Shown here piece after piece: positions 25,874 to 34,142 of a stretch of DNA of 36,555 nt. The notes under the pieces were generated by a model. That model searched no databases. It was given only the letters and a program-made list of their open reading frames with translations, and was not told the origin of the DNA. This stretch comes from Salinicola rhizosphaerae (lineage in GTDB: Bacteria > Pseudomonadota > Gammaproteobacteria > Pseudomonadales > Halomonadaceae): positions 336,502 to 373,056 of the forward strand of contig NZ_BMZI01000002.1 in NCBI RefSeq assembly GCF_014652715.1, read 5' to 3'. How positions within the stretch are numbered: position 1 is the stretch's first letter; every line of letters starts with the position of its first letter. The translations under genes and the position numbers were made by a program.

Positions 25874-25904
25874 CGGACGGTCCTGGCACCGCCAGGACCG
25901 TCCG
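25874..25904. terminator. Bidirectional terminator between mltA and hdeD
   Basis: Perfect 14-bp inverted repeat CGGACGGTCCTGGC / GCCAGGACCGTCCG with a 3-nt loop, midway between convergent genes. It is among the strongest stems in the window, but T tracts are absent on both sides. Confidence 0.78.
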
Positions 25905-25911
25905 GCACGCG

Positions 25912-26463
25912 CTAGAGCGCGCCGGAGAACGCCTTCTTCACCCGCAGTGCGGCGATGACTTGGATGATGCCGTAGACCAGTGCGACCACGCCGATCCAGA
26001 TGGCGGTCACCACGAGACCGCTGAGCGGGCTGGCCACCAGCAGAATCCCCAACAGCAGCGCCAGCACACCGCTTAACACCGTCCAGCCTTCACCGGGTGC
26101 GCTACGGCGAATCTTCAACCCGAGCATGAGCCGGTAGATGCCGGCGATGACCAGCCAGATTCCCACCAGGATCAGCAGTGCGCTGGCCATGGAGAGCGGA
26201 TCGAAGATCGCCACCAACCCGAACAGCACCGAAAAGGCGCCGTAAAAGATCAGCCAGCCCTTGCCCGCGCCGCGGTAGGTTGCCGCCGTGACCAGCGTGG
26301 TGATCCCTTCCGCCAGCGCCATGATGCCCATGATCCAGGTCAGCGCCGCGATCGCGACCAGCGGCTTGAATACCGCGATCAGACCGAACACGATAGCGAT
26401 CACGCCGAACGCCATCAGAATCCACCAGCTTCGCCCGACCAAACTTCTGGAAACGGTTGCCAT
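25912..26463 (-). CDS. hdeD: HdeD-family membrane protein (DUF308)
   Basis: 183 residues with six TM helices in three pairs, the HdeD/DUF308 layout; the repeated WWILMAFGVIAIVFGLIAVFKPL and FYGAFSVLFGLVAIFDPL segments show the internal duplication. E. coli HdeD contributes to acid resistance, but most family members have no tested role, so only the family is asserted. AAGGAGG precedes the ATG at 26463, an excellent ribosome site. Divergent from the SDR gene with a 58-bp gap. Confidence 0.88.
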   Translation of the reverse strand: MATVSRSLVGRSWWILMAFGVIAIVFGLIAVFKPLVAIAALTWIMGIMALAEGITTLVTAATYRGAGKGWLIFYGAFSVLFGLVAIFDPLSMASALLILVGIWLVIAGIYRLMLGLKIRRSAPGEGWTVLSGVLALLLGILLVASPLSGLVVTAIWIGVVALVYGIIQVIAALRVKKAFSGAL

Positions 26464-26521
26464 CGCTCTCCTCCTTGCCTGAACCTGCTAATAACCATAG
26501 ACGCTGACAGGAGCGACATCG

Positions 26522-27454
26522 ATGCCGAAAACCGAATCGCCCACGCCGTCGCTGGCCGTCGTCACCGGCGCCACGGCGGGTCTGGGCTTGGAAACCGCAA
26601 GAGGACTCGTCAAGGCCGGTTATCGCGTCATCATCGCCGGTCGCAACGCCGACAAGGGCGAGCTTGCCTGCCGTTCGATTCGCCAGCACGACGCTGCCGC
26701 CGCGGTCGAGTTCGCGCTGCTCGACCTCGATAGTCTGGACTCGGTGCGCTCGTTCGCCGCGACGCTTCGCCAGCGGGAGCACGCGCTGGCCAGGCTGATC
26801 AATAACGCTGGCCTGATGGCGCTGCCCCGCCGCGAGCTGACCGCAGACGGCTTCGAGCGTCAGCTGGGCGTCAACTACCTTGGCCACTTCCTGCTCACCA
26901 GTCTGCTGCTGCCGCTGCTCAGCGCTCATTCACGGCTTCCCGGCCACGAGAATGACCCGGCCAGAGTCGTCCAGCTCTCGAGCCTGGCCCACCGCAGCGG
27001 CCGGATCGAGTTCGACGACCTCGACGGTGCGCGTCGCTACGATCCCTGGCGCGCCTATCGTCAGTCCAAGCTCGCCATGCTGCTGTTCGCGCAAGCCCTG
27101 GCGAAGCGCAGCGTCGATCACGGCTGGGATATCGTGAGCGTCGCTGCTCACCCCGGTCTTTCACGCACGGCGCTATTCGATCATGGGGTCAAGAGCCGGC
27201 CGCTGGCAGGCACGATCTTCAAACTACTGATGCCGCTGCTGAGCCAGTCCGCCGCCGATGGCGCCCGTCCCACGCTGCACGCCGCACTCGCCGAGGGCGT
27301 TCACGGCGGCGACTACTTCGGCCCCAATGGCTTCGCCGAGACTCGCGGCAAACCCAAGCACGCTCACCGCAGCAACGCGGCCAGGGATCAAATCGTTGAA
27401 GATCGGTTGTGGGCGGTGTCCTGCGAACTGACCGGGGCCCGTTGGCCCGATTAG
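26522..27454 (+). CDS. Short-chain dehydrogenase/reductase, retinol-dehydrogenase-like
   Basis: 310-residue classical SDR oxidoreductase. The nucleotide-binding TGATAGLG (about 16-23), an Arg at the end of the second strand (IIAGRNADKG) suggesting NADP(H), NNAG, and the catalytic YRQSK (YxxxK, about residue 180) are all present, with the Ser of the VQLSSLAH segment. The family resembles RDH/WW-domain oxidoreductase-like SDRs. Substrate unknown. ATG at 26522 directly follows a GGAGCGACATCG leader. Confidence 0.88.
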   Translation: MPKTESPTPSLAVVTGATAGLGLETARGLVKAGYRVIIAGRNADKGELACRSIRQHDAAAAVEFALLDLDSLDSVRSFAATLRQREHALARLINNAGLMALPRRELTADGFERQLGVNYLGHFLLTSLLLPLLSAHSRLPGHENDPARVVQLSSLAHRSGRIEFDDLDGARRYDPWRAYRQSKLAMLLFAQALAKRSVDHGWDIVSVAAHPGLSRTALFDHGVKSRPLAGTIFKLLMPLLSQSAADGARPTLHAALAEGVHGGDYFGPNGFAETRGKPKHAHRSNAARDQIVEDRLWAVSCELTGARWPD

Positions 27455-27488
27455 CCAGGTCGAAGTCGCCACGCGTCGAGTCATGACG

Positions 27489-27523
27489 TTGAAGACATTG
27501 CTCATTAATGTTATGTTATAACG
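27489..27523 (+). promoter_or_regulatory. Zur box over the zinc-operon promoter
   Basis: TGTTATGTTATAACG (27509-27523) matches 13 of 15 positions of the gammaproteobacterial Zur core TGTTATANTATAACA. It overlaps the -10 TATGTT (27512-27517), with -35 TTGAAG (27489-27494) at exactly 17 bp. Zinc-dependent repression by Zur is the natural reading. It lies ~165 bp before the first gene. Confidence 0.87.
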
Positions 27524-27689
27524 TAAATGCGTGTATCCACCTCTCGTGCCCGCGTGTACCGCACCTGAGTCTTTCCGCTGCAGGCCCAAGCCTCGTCGCA
27601 GTCAACCCGACGCCTGCCGCGGCAGGGCGATTCGAGGGTTCATCCGCCTGCCAATCTCATCTTTACGTCATTCATCCGGAGCCTTGTTC

Positions 27690-28604
27690 ATGTCGTTATC
27701 CCGCCGTTTACTGTCATCCCTCGTGGCGCTCTCCGTCATTTCCGTTGCCGGCATCGGTTCGGCCCAGGCAGCCATTCACGCGGTGGCCGCCGAAAGCAGC
27801 TACGGCAGCATGGTCGAATCGATCGGTGGCGATCATGTCGATGTCGTCTCGTTGCTCGATAGCCCCGACGTCAACCCGCACGCCTTCCGCGCCGATCCGA
27901 AGATCGTCAGGAATCTGGAACAGGCCGATCTGGTCGTGCTCAACGGACTGGGTTTCGACGGCTGGATGGAGCCGCTGCTCAAGAGCACCGATGGCGCCGA
28001 GCGTCAGGTCATCCGCGCCAGCGAAGCCGGCAGCCACATGATCATGGCGGACAAGAATCCGCACCTGTTCTACTCCCCGCAGATCATGCTGGCGACCGCC
28101 AGCCGGGTAGCTAGCGCGCTGGAGACGATCGACCCAGACAACGCCGACGACTATCGCGACAATCTCGCCGCATTTCAGCAGTCGCTGCTGCCGGTCTACG
28201 GCGCCGTTCAGCAAGTGATCGCCGATCACCCCAACCTGAGCATCACGGCCACGGTGCCGGTCTACAGCTACATGATCGCGCTGCTCGGCTACGAGAATCG
28301 CTATCACGATATCCAGTTCGCTTCGATGGATAACCATCAGCCGAGCGCCCAGCAGGTCGCGATCTTCACCGACGCGCTGAAGCAACACCAGGTCGATCTA
28401 CTGATCTACAACCTGCAGGTCAACAACCGTCTGACGCAAAATCAGGTCAGTACGGCCAAGGAAGCGGGCATCCCGACCGTTGGTGTCAGCGCCATTCCGC
28501 TGCACGGCGAAGATTATGCCCAGTGGCAGATCGAGCAGCTCGACGCCATCGATCAGGCGCTAAACCAGGCCGATCAGGACGCGAACCCGGAAAATCATGG
28601 CTGA
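27690..28604 (+). CDS. znuA: Zinc/manganese ABC transporter substrate-binding protein
   Basis: Periplasmic cluster A-I metal-binding protein, 304 residues with a cleaved signal (ends AQA, about residue 27). Ligand candidates are His64 (DVNPHAFRADP) and His125 (DKNPHLFYSP). At the third-ligand position the sequence reads TVPVYSYMIALLG, without the usual His, and the His-rich loop of classical ZnuA is missing; PLHGEDY near the C terminus may contribute. ATG at 27690 with GGAG upstream is chosen; the frame open from 27531 encodes nothing signal-like. The gene overlaps the ATPase gene by 8 bp. Zinc is inferred from the Zur box and the COG0523 partner. Confidence 0.87.
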   Translation: MSLSRRLLSSLVALSVISVAGIGSAQAAIHAVAAESSYGSMVESIGGDHVDVVSLLDSPDVNPHAFRADPKIVRNLEQADLVVLNGLGFDGWMEPLLKSTDGAERQVIRASEAGSHMIMADKNPHLFYSPQIMLATASRVASALETIDPDNADDYRDNLAAFQQSLLPVYGAVQQVIADHPNLSITATVPVYSYMIALLGYENRYHDIQFASMDNHQPSAQQVAIFTDALKQHQVDLLIYNLQVNNRLTQNQVSTAKEAGIPTVGVSAIPLHGEDYAQWQIEQLDAIDQALNQADQDANPENHG

Positions 28605-29394
28605 TGAGCCACTGATTCACGCCCGAGACATCGCCGCCGGCAAAGGGTCGGCGAGCGTGTTCGAGGCCCTGTCGTTCACGATCGCGCCCGGCAGTTTCAC
28701 CGCACTGGTCGGTCCCAACGGGGCCGGCAAGACCAGCCTGTTCGAGACGCTGCTCGGGCTGGTGCCGCTGCATGCCGGCACCCTGGCGGTCATGGGCGAC
28801 AAGCCCCGGCGCGCCAGGCGCCACATCGCCTACGTGCCGCAGGCCTCCAGACTGCTTCATGACGATGCGTTGATCGGTCGCGAATTCGTCAGCGCGGCCT
28901 ATCAGGCACACCGTTGGGGCATGCCGCTGCCGAACCGTCGCCGGCAACGGTCGCGGGTCGTCGACGCGGCACTGGAAACGGTCGATGCCAGCGATCTGGC
29001 ACGGCGCCGCCTGTCGACGCTTTCAGGCGGCCAGCGTCAACGCCTGCTGATCGCCCAGGCACTGGTCAACGATCCTCATCTGATCCTGCTCGACGAGCCC
29101 CTCTCCCAACTCGACCCCGCCGCGCGGGATCGCATCGTCTCGGTAGCCGATGCGCTGGCGCGCCGCGGGATCGCCGTCATTTTCAGCACCCACGACATCA
29201 ACCCTGTGCTGCAGGTATGCGATCAGGTGCTTTACCTGGCCGGCGGTCGCGGACGTGCCGGACGTGTCGACGAGATCATCTGCGACTCTACGCTGAGCGA
29301 GCTCTACGGCACGTCGATGCGCGTCATCAGCGAAGGCGGGCGCCGCTTCGTGTTCGAGGGGAGCCAGCGTCGGCTCCGGGCGGTGGGCCAGTGA
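28597..29394 (+). CDS. znuC: Zinc ABC transporter ATP-binding protein
   Basis: ATPase of the high-affinity zinc importer, 265 residues. Walker A GPNGAGKTS, signature LSGGQRQR, Walker B LILLDEP and the switch His in STHD are all intact. Translation is probably coupled to both neighbours: its start overlaps the end of the substrate-binding gene and its TGA overlaps the permease ATG. Confidence 0.93.
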   Translation: MADEPLIHARDIAAGKGSASVFEALSFTIAPGSFTALVGPNGAGKTSLFETLLGLVPLHAGTLAVMGDKPRRARRHIAYVPQASRLLHDDALIGREFVSAAYQAHRWGMPLPNRRRQRSRVVDAALETVDASDLARRRLSTLSGGQRQRLLIAQALVNDPHLILLDEPLSQLDPAARDRIVSVADALARRGIAVIFSTHDINPVLQVCDQVLYLAGGRGRAGRVDEIICDSTLSELYGTSMRVISEGGRRFVFEGSQRRLRAVGQ

Positions 29395-30224
29395 TGCTGC
29401 CCGAGTTTCTGCGCTACGACTTCATGCAGAACGCCTTCCTGGCGACCACGGTCATCGCGCTGATGGGCTCGCTGGTGGGCTATTTCGTCGTGCTGCGCCG
29501 CCAAGCGTTCGGTTCGCATGCGTTGAGCAACATCGGCTTTGCCGGCGCTGCCGGGGCGTCGCTGATCGGCGCCGAGCCGATGGTCGGGCTGCTGGTCTTC
29601 GTGCTCGGAGCGGCACTGCTGATGGCATGGTCGGGGCGCAACGTGGGCGAACGCGACGTCAGCGTGGGCATGATCCTGATGTTCTCGCTGGGTCTCGGAG
29701 CGCTCTTCATCAATCTCTACAGCGCCAACGCCAACGCCGCCATCGGCATCCTGTTCGGCAGCGTCTTCGGCATCGATGCCAGCCAGATTCGCTGGATCAC
29801 GATCACTTCGCTGGTCGTGCTGGCGGGGCTCATCGCGCTGTTCCGGCCGCTGCGATTCTCGAGTCTCAACCCGGATGCCGCGCGCGCCAAAGGCATTCCG
29901 GTCTCGCTGATCGATACCCTGTTCCTGCTGCTGCTCGGCGCCGCATCGGCCATTGCGGTGCCGGTGATCGGTGCGCTTTTGAGCTTCGCCATCTTCATCG
30001 GCCCCGCCAGCGCCGCCCAGGCCTGGAGCGGACGCGTCGGCATCGGGCTTGCATTGACCGCGCTGCTCGCGCTCGGCGAAGCCCTGGGCGGGCTGGTGAT
30101 CTCCTACTATGCCAACCTGCCGGCATCGTCCTGCATCGCTGCCTTGAGTTTCGGCCTCTATGCGCTGAGCCGGCTGACGCGTTACGGTCTGCCGATCTCG
30201 TCTCTCTCACGCTCGAGCGGATGA
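29394..30224 (+). CDS. znuB: Zinc ABC transporter permease
   Basis: Membrane subunit of the ABC-3 family, 276 residues from the ATG at 29394, which overlaps the ATPase stop (TGATG). The frame is open back to 28914, but that part is antisense-like shadow of the ATPase gene. Typical elements are FLATTVIALMGSLVGYFVVLRRQAFGSHALSNIGFAG and the VPVIGALLSFAIFIGPASAA stretch; about eight hydrophobic helices are visible. The next gene starts 4 bp after the stop. Confidence 0.92.
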   Translation: MLPEFLRYDFMQNAFLATTVIALMGSLVGYFVVLRRQAFGSHALSNIGFAGAAGASLIGAEPMVGLLVFVLGAALLMAWSGRNVGERDVSVGMILMFSLGLGALFINLYSANANAAIGILFGSVFGIDASQIRWITITSLVVLAGLIALFRPLRFSSLNPDAARAKGIPVSLIDTLFLLLLGAASAIAVPVIGALLSFAIFIGPASAAQAWSGRVGIGLALTALLALGEALGGLVISYYANLPASSCIAALSFGLYALSRLTRYGLPISSLSRSSG

Positions 30225-30228
30225 AACC

Positions 30229-31326
30229 ATGCCTTCGACCCGCCATCACCCCATTCCCGTCACGCTATTGACGGGTTTTCTCGGCAGCGGCAAGACCACG
30301 CTGCTCAATCGGCTGGTGCGTCAGCCGGGCATGAACCGCATTCTCGTCATCATCAACGAGTTCGGCGAGATCGGCCTGGACCATCAGCTGTTCAGCGCCA
30401 CCGACGAAACGGAAGTCGTCACGCTGGATAGCGGCTGTCTCTGCTGCACCATTCGCGGCGATCTCGCCCGCACGCTGCGCGACGCGCCCTGGCGCTTTTC
30501 GCGCGGCGGTCAGCGCCAGTTCGACCGGCTAGTGATCGAGACCACCGGGCTCGCCGATCCCGCGCCGATCCTGCACACGTTGATGACCGACGCCAAACTC
30601 GTGGCACAGTATCGGCTGGACGGCATCGTCACCACGGTCGATGCCGCCCACGGCGCCAGCACGCTCGACCGTCATCCAGAGGCCGTGAAACAGTCGGCCA
30701 TCGCCGATCTGCTGCTGTTGACCAAGTCGGATCTGACCGATGAGGCTTCGCTCGCGGCGCTGCGCCGGCGTCTGACGACCATCAATCCCGGTGCGGCACA
30801 GCGCGTGATCACGGCGGGCGAGATCGATGCCACGGCGCTGATCGGCCTGGGGCTGATGGATGCCGATGGCACCCGAGCGGATCTTGCGCGCTGGCTGGAC
30901 GGTTATCTCGATCCCGAACCACCGGTCATGGATGGCCTCTCGTTCAATGCGGGCGGCGCCACCGGCCTATCGCCGCTGACCATCGGCAGTCGCGAAGCCT
31001 ATGGCCTTCATAACGATCCCAATCGCCACGACGATCATATCCACGCCCACAGCTTCACGCTCGACACGCCCATCGACCTGGCAAGGTTCGAAGCCTGGCT
31101 CGATCTGATGCTCGCGCTGATGGGCGAGAACATGCTGCGAATCAAAGGCATTCTGAATATCGAAGGCCGCGACAGACCCACCGTCATCCATGGCGTGCAG
31201 CACATCTTTCACCCACCGGTGGAACTGGACGCCTGGCCGGATGAGGACCGCCGCTCACGGCTCGTCTTCATCACCCGCGACATCCCCCGGAAGTCGCTGG
31301 AGAGCGTGATGGTGGCGGTGAGCTGA
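30229..31326 (+). CDS. COG0523 (CobW/ZigA-type) metal-chaperone GTPase
   Basis: G3E-family GTPase that delivers or handles zinc under limitation; 365 residues. Walker A GFLGSGKTT, the metal-binding CLCC motif (GCLCCTIRGD), Walker B-type VIETTGLADPAP and the TKSDL base-recognition motif are present, then the CobW C-terminal domain. A His-rich segment around residue 261 (HNDPNRHDDHIHAH) may store or present metal. Being last in a Zur-controlled operon supports the zinc-chaperone subgroup (ZigA/YciC-like) over cobalamin or nitrile-hydratase relatives. Its stop is 3 bp from that of glmS. Confidence 0.9.
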   Translation: MPSTRHHPIPVTLLTGFLGSGKTTLLNRLVRQPGMNRILVIINEFGEIGLDHQLFSATDETEVVTLDSGCLCCTIRGDLARTLRDAPWRFSRGGQRQFDRLVIETTGLADPAPILHTLMTDAKLVAQYRLDGIVTTVDAAHGASTLDRHPEAVKQSAIADLLLLTKSDLTDEASLAALRRRLTTINPGAAQRVITAGEIDATALIGLGLMDADGTRADLARWLDGYLDPEPPVMDGLSFNAGGATGLSPLTIGSREAYGLHNDPNRHDDHIHAHSFTLDTPIDLARFEAWLDLMLALMGENMLRIKGILNIEGRDRPTVIHGVQHIFHPPVELDAWPDEDRRSRLVFITRDIPRKSLESVMVAVS

Positions 31327-31333
31327 AGCTCAC
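31318..31333. terminator. Hairpin spanning the stop codons of the COG0523 gene and glmS
   Basis: GTGAGC TGAA GCTCAC: a perfect 6-bp stem (7 in DNA) spans both convergent stop codons, 3 bp apart. It may limit read-through in both directions. No T run. Confidence 0.45.
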
Positions 31334-33168
31334 TCCACCGTGACGCTCTTAGCCAGGTTGCGCGGCTGATCCACGTCGGTGCCCTTGAGCACGGCGACAT
31401 GATAGGAGAGCAGCTGCAGCGGGAGGGTGTAGAGGATGGGGGCCAGAATCTCGTCGATGCGCGGCACGTGCAGCACCCGAAGTTCGTCGGCGCTGCCGAG
31501 CGCGACCCCCTCGTCGGCGAAGACGAAGAGCTGACCGCCACGGGCGCGCACTTCCTGCAGGTTGGATTTGAGCTTCTCCAGCAGTTCGTCGTTGGGGGCC
31601 ACCGCGATTACCGGCATGTCGGCATCGACCAGCGCCAGCGGGCCATGCTTGAGCTCACCCGCCGGATAGGCCTCGGCGTGAATGTAGGAGATCTCCTTGA
31701 GCTTGAGCGCACCTTCCAGCGCGATCGGAAACTGCGTTCCGCGACCGAGAAAGAGCGCATGATGCTTCTCGGCGAAGGCCTCGGAGAGCTCGGCGATCGG
31801 CGCATCCATTTCCAGCGCTCGATCGAGCGTCGCTGGTAGCTCGCGCAGGGCCTGTACCAGCGCAGCCTCGCACGCATCGCCGCGGGTCTGCCGCAGCGAG
31901 AGCGTCAGCATCAACAGGCCGACCAGTTGCGTGGTGAATGCCTTGGTCGAGGCGACACCGATCTCCGGGCCGGCCTGGGTCATCAGCGCGAAATCGGACT
32001 CGCGGGTCAAGGAGCTTCCGGGGACGTTGCAGATGGCCAGCGCACCCAGATAGTCGAGGGTCTTGGCGTAGCGTAGCGCGGCCAGCGTATCGGCGGTCTC
32101 GCCGGACTGGGAGAGCGTCACGAAGAGCGTGTTCTTCGGTACCACCACGTCGCGATAGCGATATTCGGACGCGACCTCCACCTGCGTCGGTAATCCCGCC
32201 AGTTTCTCGAGCCAGTAACGCGCCACCATGCCGGCGTGATAGCTGGTGCCGCAGGCGATGATATGCACCTGCTCGACTCGAGCGAACAACGTCTTGGCAC
32301 CGACCCCAAAGCTACTTTCGAGCACGCGGGAACCGCTGAGGCGACCTTCCAGCGTGGCCGCGATCACCGCCGGCTGCTCATGAATCTCCTTGAGCATGAA
32401 GTGGCGATATTCGCCCCGGCTTGCCGCCGCGTCACCGTGCTCATAGGTGTGTGTAGAACGCTCGATCCGCTCGCCGGCCGCGAATATCTCGATGCCGCGA
32501 CCATCGGAGAGGCGCACCACGTCGCCCTCCTGCAGGTAGATGAAACGGTCGGTGACCTGCAAGAGCGCCAGCGCATCGGAGGCGATGAAGCTCTCGTCGA
32601 TGCCGACACCGACCACCAGCGGGCTGCCCTTGCGCGCGCCGACGATCTCGCGAGGGGCCTCGGCGTGCATCACCGCCAGCGCGTAGGCGCCGTCGATTCT
32701 CGCCAGCGTCGTCTGGACCGCCGCCAGCAGATCACCGGTCTCGCCAAAGGCGCGCTCGATCAGGTGCGCGACGACTTCGGTATCGGTCTCCGATTCGAAG
32801 ACGACACCGTCGGCCTCCAGCTCGCGCTTGAGCGGTTCGAAGTTCTCTATGATGCCGTTATGTACCACCGCCAGACACCCGCCCGCCGCGTCGCCCGCCA
32901 CGTGGGGGTGAGCGTTCACTTCGAAGGGTTTGCCGTGGGTGGCCCAACGCGTGTGCGCAATGCCGATATGCCCACTCAAGGCGCCCTGAGCCAGCTTCTC
33001 CTCGAGCGCGGCGACCTTGCCAACGGCGCGCTGGCGGCGGAGCTCGCCGTCGGCGTTCAGCACCGCCAGACCGGCGCTGTCGTAGCCGCGATACTCGAGC
33101 CGCTTGAGCCCTTCCAGCAGAATGCCCTGCACGTTGCGCGCGGCCAGCGCGGCGACGATTCCACACAT
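31330..33168 (-). CDS. glmS: Glutamine-fructose-6-phosphate aminotransferase (isomerizing)
   Basis: Makes glucosamine-6-phosphate from fructose-6-phosphate and glutamine, the entry to amino-sugar and cell-wall synthesis. 612 residues, normal length. The catalytic Cys follows the initiator Met (MCGIVAAL), and GIAHTRWATHG and VHNGIIENF mark the glutaminase domain. Two SIS domains follow (IIACGTSYHAG, TLSQSGETADT, GRGTQFPIALEGALKLKEISYIHAEAYPAGELKHGPLAL), ending in the invariant DQPRNLAKSVTVE. It lies 11 bp after the DeoR-family regulator gene, so the two are likely one operon. Confidence 0.97.
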   Translation of the reverse strand: MCGIVAALAARNVQGILLEGLKRLEYRGYDSAGLAVLNADGELRRQRAVGKVAALEEKLAQGALSGHIGIAHTRWATHGKPFEVNAHPHVAGDAAGGCLAVVHNGIIENFEPLKRELEADGVVFESETDTEVVAHLIERAFGETGDLLAAVQTTLARIDGAYALAVMHAEAPREIVGARKGSPLVVGVGIDESFIASDALALLQVTDRFIYLQEGDVVRLSDGRGIEIFAAGERIERSTHTYEHGDAAASRGEYRHFMLKEIHEQPAVIAATLEGRLSGSRVLESSFGVGAKTLFARVEQVHIIACGTSYHAGMVARYWLEKLAGLPTQVEVASEYRYRDVVVPKNTLFVTLSQSGETADTLAALRYAKTLDYLGALAICNVPGSSLTRESDFALMTQAGPEIGVASTKAFTTQLVGLLMLTLSLRQTRGDACEAALVQALRELPATLDRALEMDAPIAELSEAFAEKHHALFLGRGTQFPIALEGALKLKEISYIHAEAYPAGELKHGPLALVDADMPVIAVAPNDELLEKLKSNLQEVRARGGQLFVFADEGVALGSADELRVLHVPRIDEILAPILYTLPLQLLSYHVAVLKGTDVDQPRNLAKSVTVE

Positions 33169-33179
33169 GATCGATGTCC

Positions 33180-33965
33180 TTATACGTCAGTTCGGGAAGT
33201 CGGCTCGGCGGCGACGACCAGCCGGGTACCGTGGCTTTCGATGGCGGCCGCCGACGCGTCGTCGAGCCGCCAGTCGGTGACCAGCGTGTCGAGGCGTGCC
33301 CATGGCAGCTCCAGATTGGGAATACGGCGACCGATCTTGTCGGCCTCGGCCATCACCACCACCTCGCGGGCGACTTCCGCCATCACGCGGGTCAGACCGA
33401 AAAGCTCGTTGTAGGTGGTAGTACCGCGTTCGAGATCGATGCCGTCGGCGCCGACGAAGAGCTGGTCGAAGTCATAGGCGCGCAGCACCTGCTCGGCGAC
33501 CTGCCCCTGAAAGGATTCGGAGTGCGGGTCCCAGGTGCCGCCGGTCATCAACAACGCCGGTTCGGACTCCAGCTCACGCAGGGCTGCGGCGACGGCCAGC
33601 GAGTTGGTCATCACCACCAGCCCGCGCAGTCCGCCCAGCTCGCCGATGAGCGCGGCCGTGGTGGTGCCGCTGTCGACGATGATGCGATTGTGCTCGCGGA
33701 TGCGCTCGCGCGCTGCACGGGCAATCGCCTGCTTGTAGGGCGAGAGCACATGAGCCGGTTCGCTCAGCATTTCCTGCGGCAGCGGCGCGGCCCCGCCATA
33801 GCGGCGCAACAGCAGCCCACTGCGCTCGAGCATCGAGAGATCCTTGCGCACTGTCACTTCGGAGATGGCGAAGCGGCTCGCCAGCGCCTCGACCGGGGTC
33901 TCCCCATGGGCGTTGACGTAGGTCAGGATGGCATGACGACGCTGGGCGGTATCACGTTTCGTCAT
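33180..33965 (-). CDS. glmR: DeoR/GlpR-family regulator upstream of glmS
   Basis: 261 residues: an N-terminal DeoR HTH (about 8-60; RRHAILTYVNAHGETPVEALASRFAISEVTVRKDLSMLERSGLLLRRYGGA) and a sugar-phosphate-sensing domain with IIVDSGTTTAALIGEL, VVMTNSL, MTGGTW and FVGADGID landmarks. Gene order with glmS matches the GlmR-type regulators of pseudomonads that control amino-sugar genes; symbol by this analogy. Probably autoregulated through the operator at 33989-34001. Confidence 0.83.
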   Translation of the reverse strand: MTKRDTAQRRHAILTYVNAHGETPVEALASRFAISEVTVRKDLSMLERSGLLLRRYGGAAPLPQEMLSEPAHVLSPYKQAIARAARERIREHNRIIVDSGTTTAALIGELGGLRGLVVMTNSLAVAAALRELESEPALLMTGGTWDPHSESFQGQVAEQVLRAYDFDQLFVGADGIDLERGTTTYNELFGLTRVMAEVAREVVVMAEADKIGRRIPNLELPWARLDTLVTDWRLDDASAAAIESHGTRLVVAAEPTSRTDV

Positions 33966-34028
33966 CTTTCGAAAATCGCTCTACAAAGTTTCGAATCGAA
34001 AGATAATTGGAGCGAGTCAAAATGTAAA
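33964..34028 (-). promoter_or_regulatory. glmR promoter with DeoR-type operator
   Basis: TTTCGAATCGAAA (33989-34001) is a 6-1-6 palindrome. A second pair, ATCTTTCGA (33964-33972) and TCGAAAGAT (33996-34004), is also perfectly inverted. On the minus strand -35 TTTACA (34023-34028) and -10 TATCTT (34000-34005) are 17 bp apart, so the palindrome touches the -10, fitting autorepression by a DeoR-family protein. Confidence 0.72.
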
Positions 34029-34142
34029 TACTGAACATTGTCGAGAGGGCGCCGCGGAATAGCGATACGGAGTAGTCACTGCACCGCCGTCTCGGCATCA
34101 TGGTTGGCCTTCGCCGACAATCACAATAGGCCCGCACCACTC

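Noticed and set aside
27600..27660. CCTGCCGCGGCAGG palindrome in the zinc-operon leader as part of a cobalamin-type riboswitch
   Set aside because: The other conserved riboswitch boxes are absent; only a simple palindrome remains.
27531..27689. Upstream extension of the zinc-binding protein
   Set aside because: Encodes no signal peptide; a normal signal sequence begins at ATG 27690 with a ribosome site.
28914..29393. Upstream extension of the zinc permease frame
   Set aside because: Out-of-frame shadow of the ATPase gene; the permease family sequence begins at the ATG at 29394.
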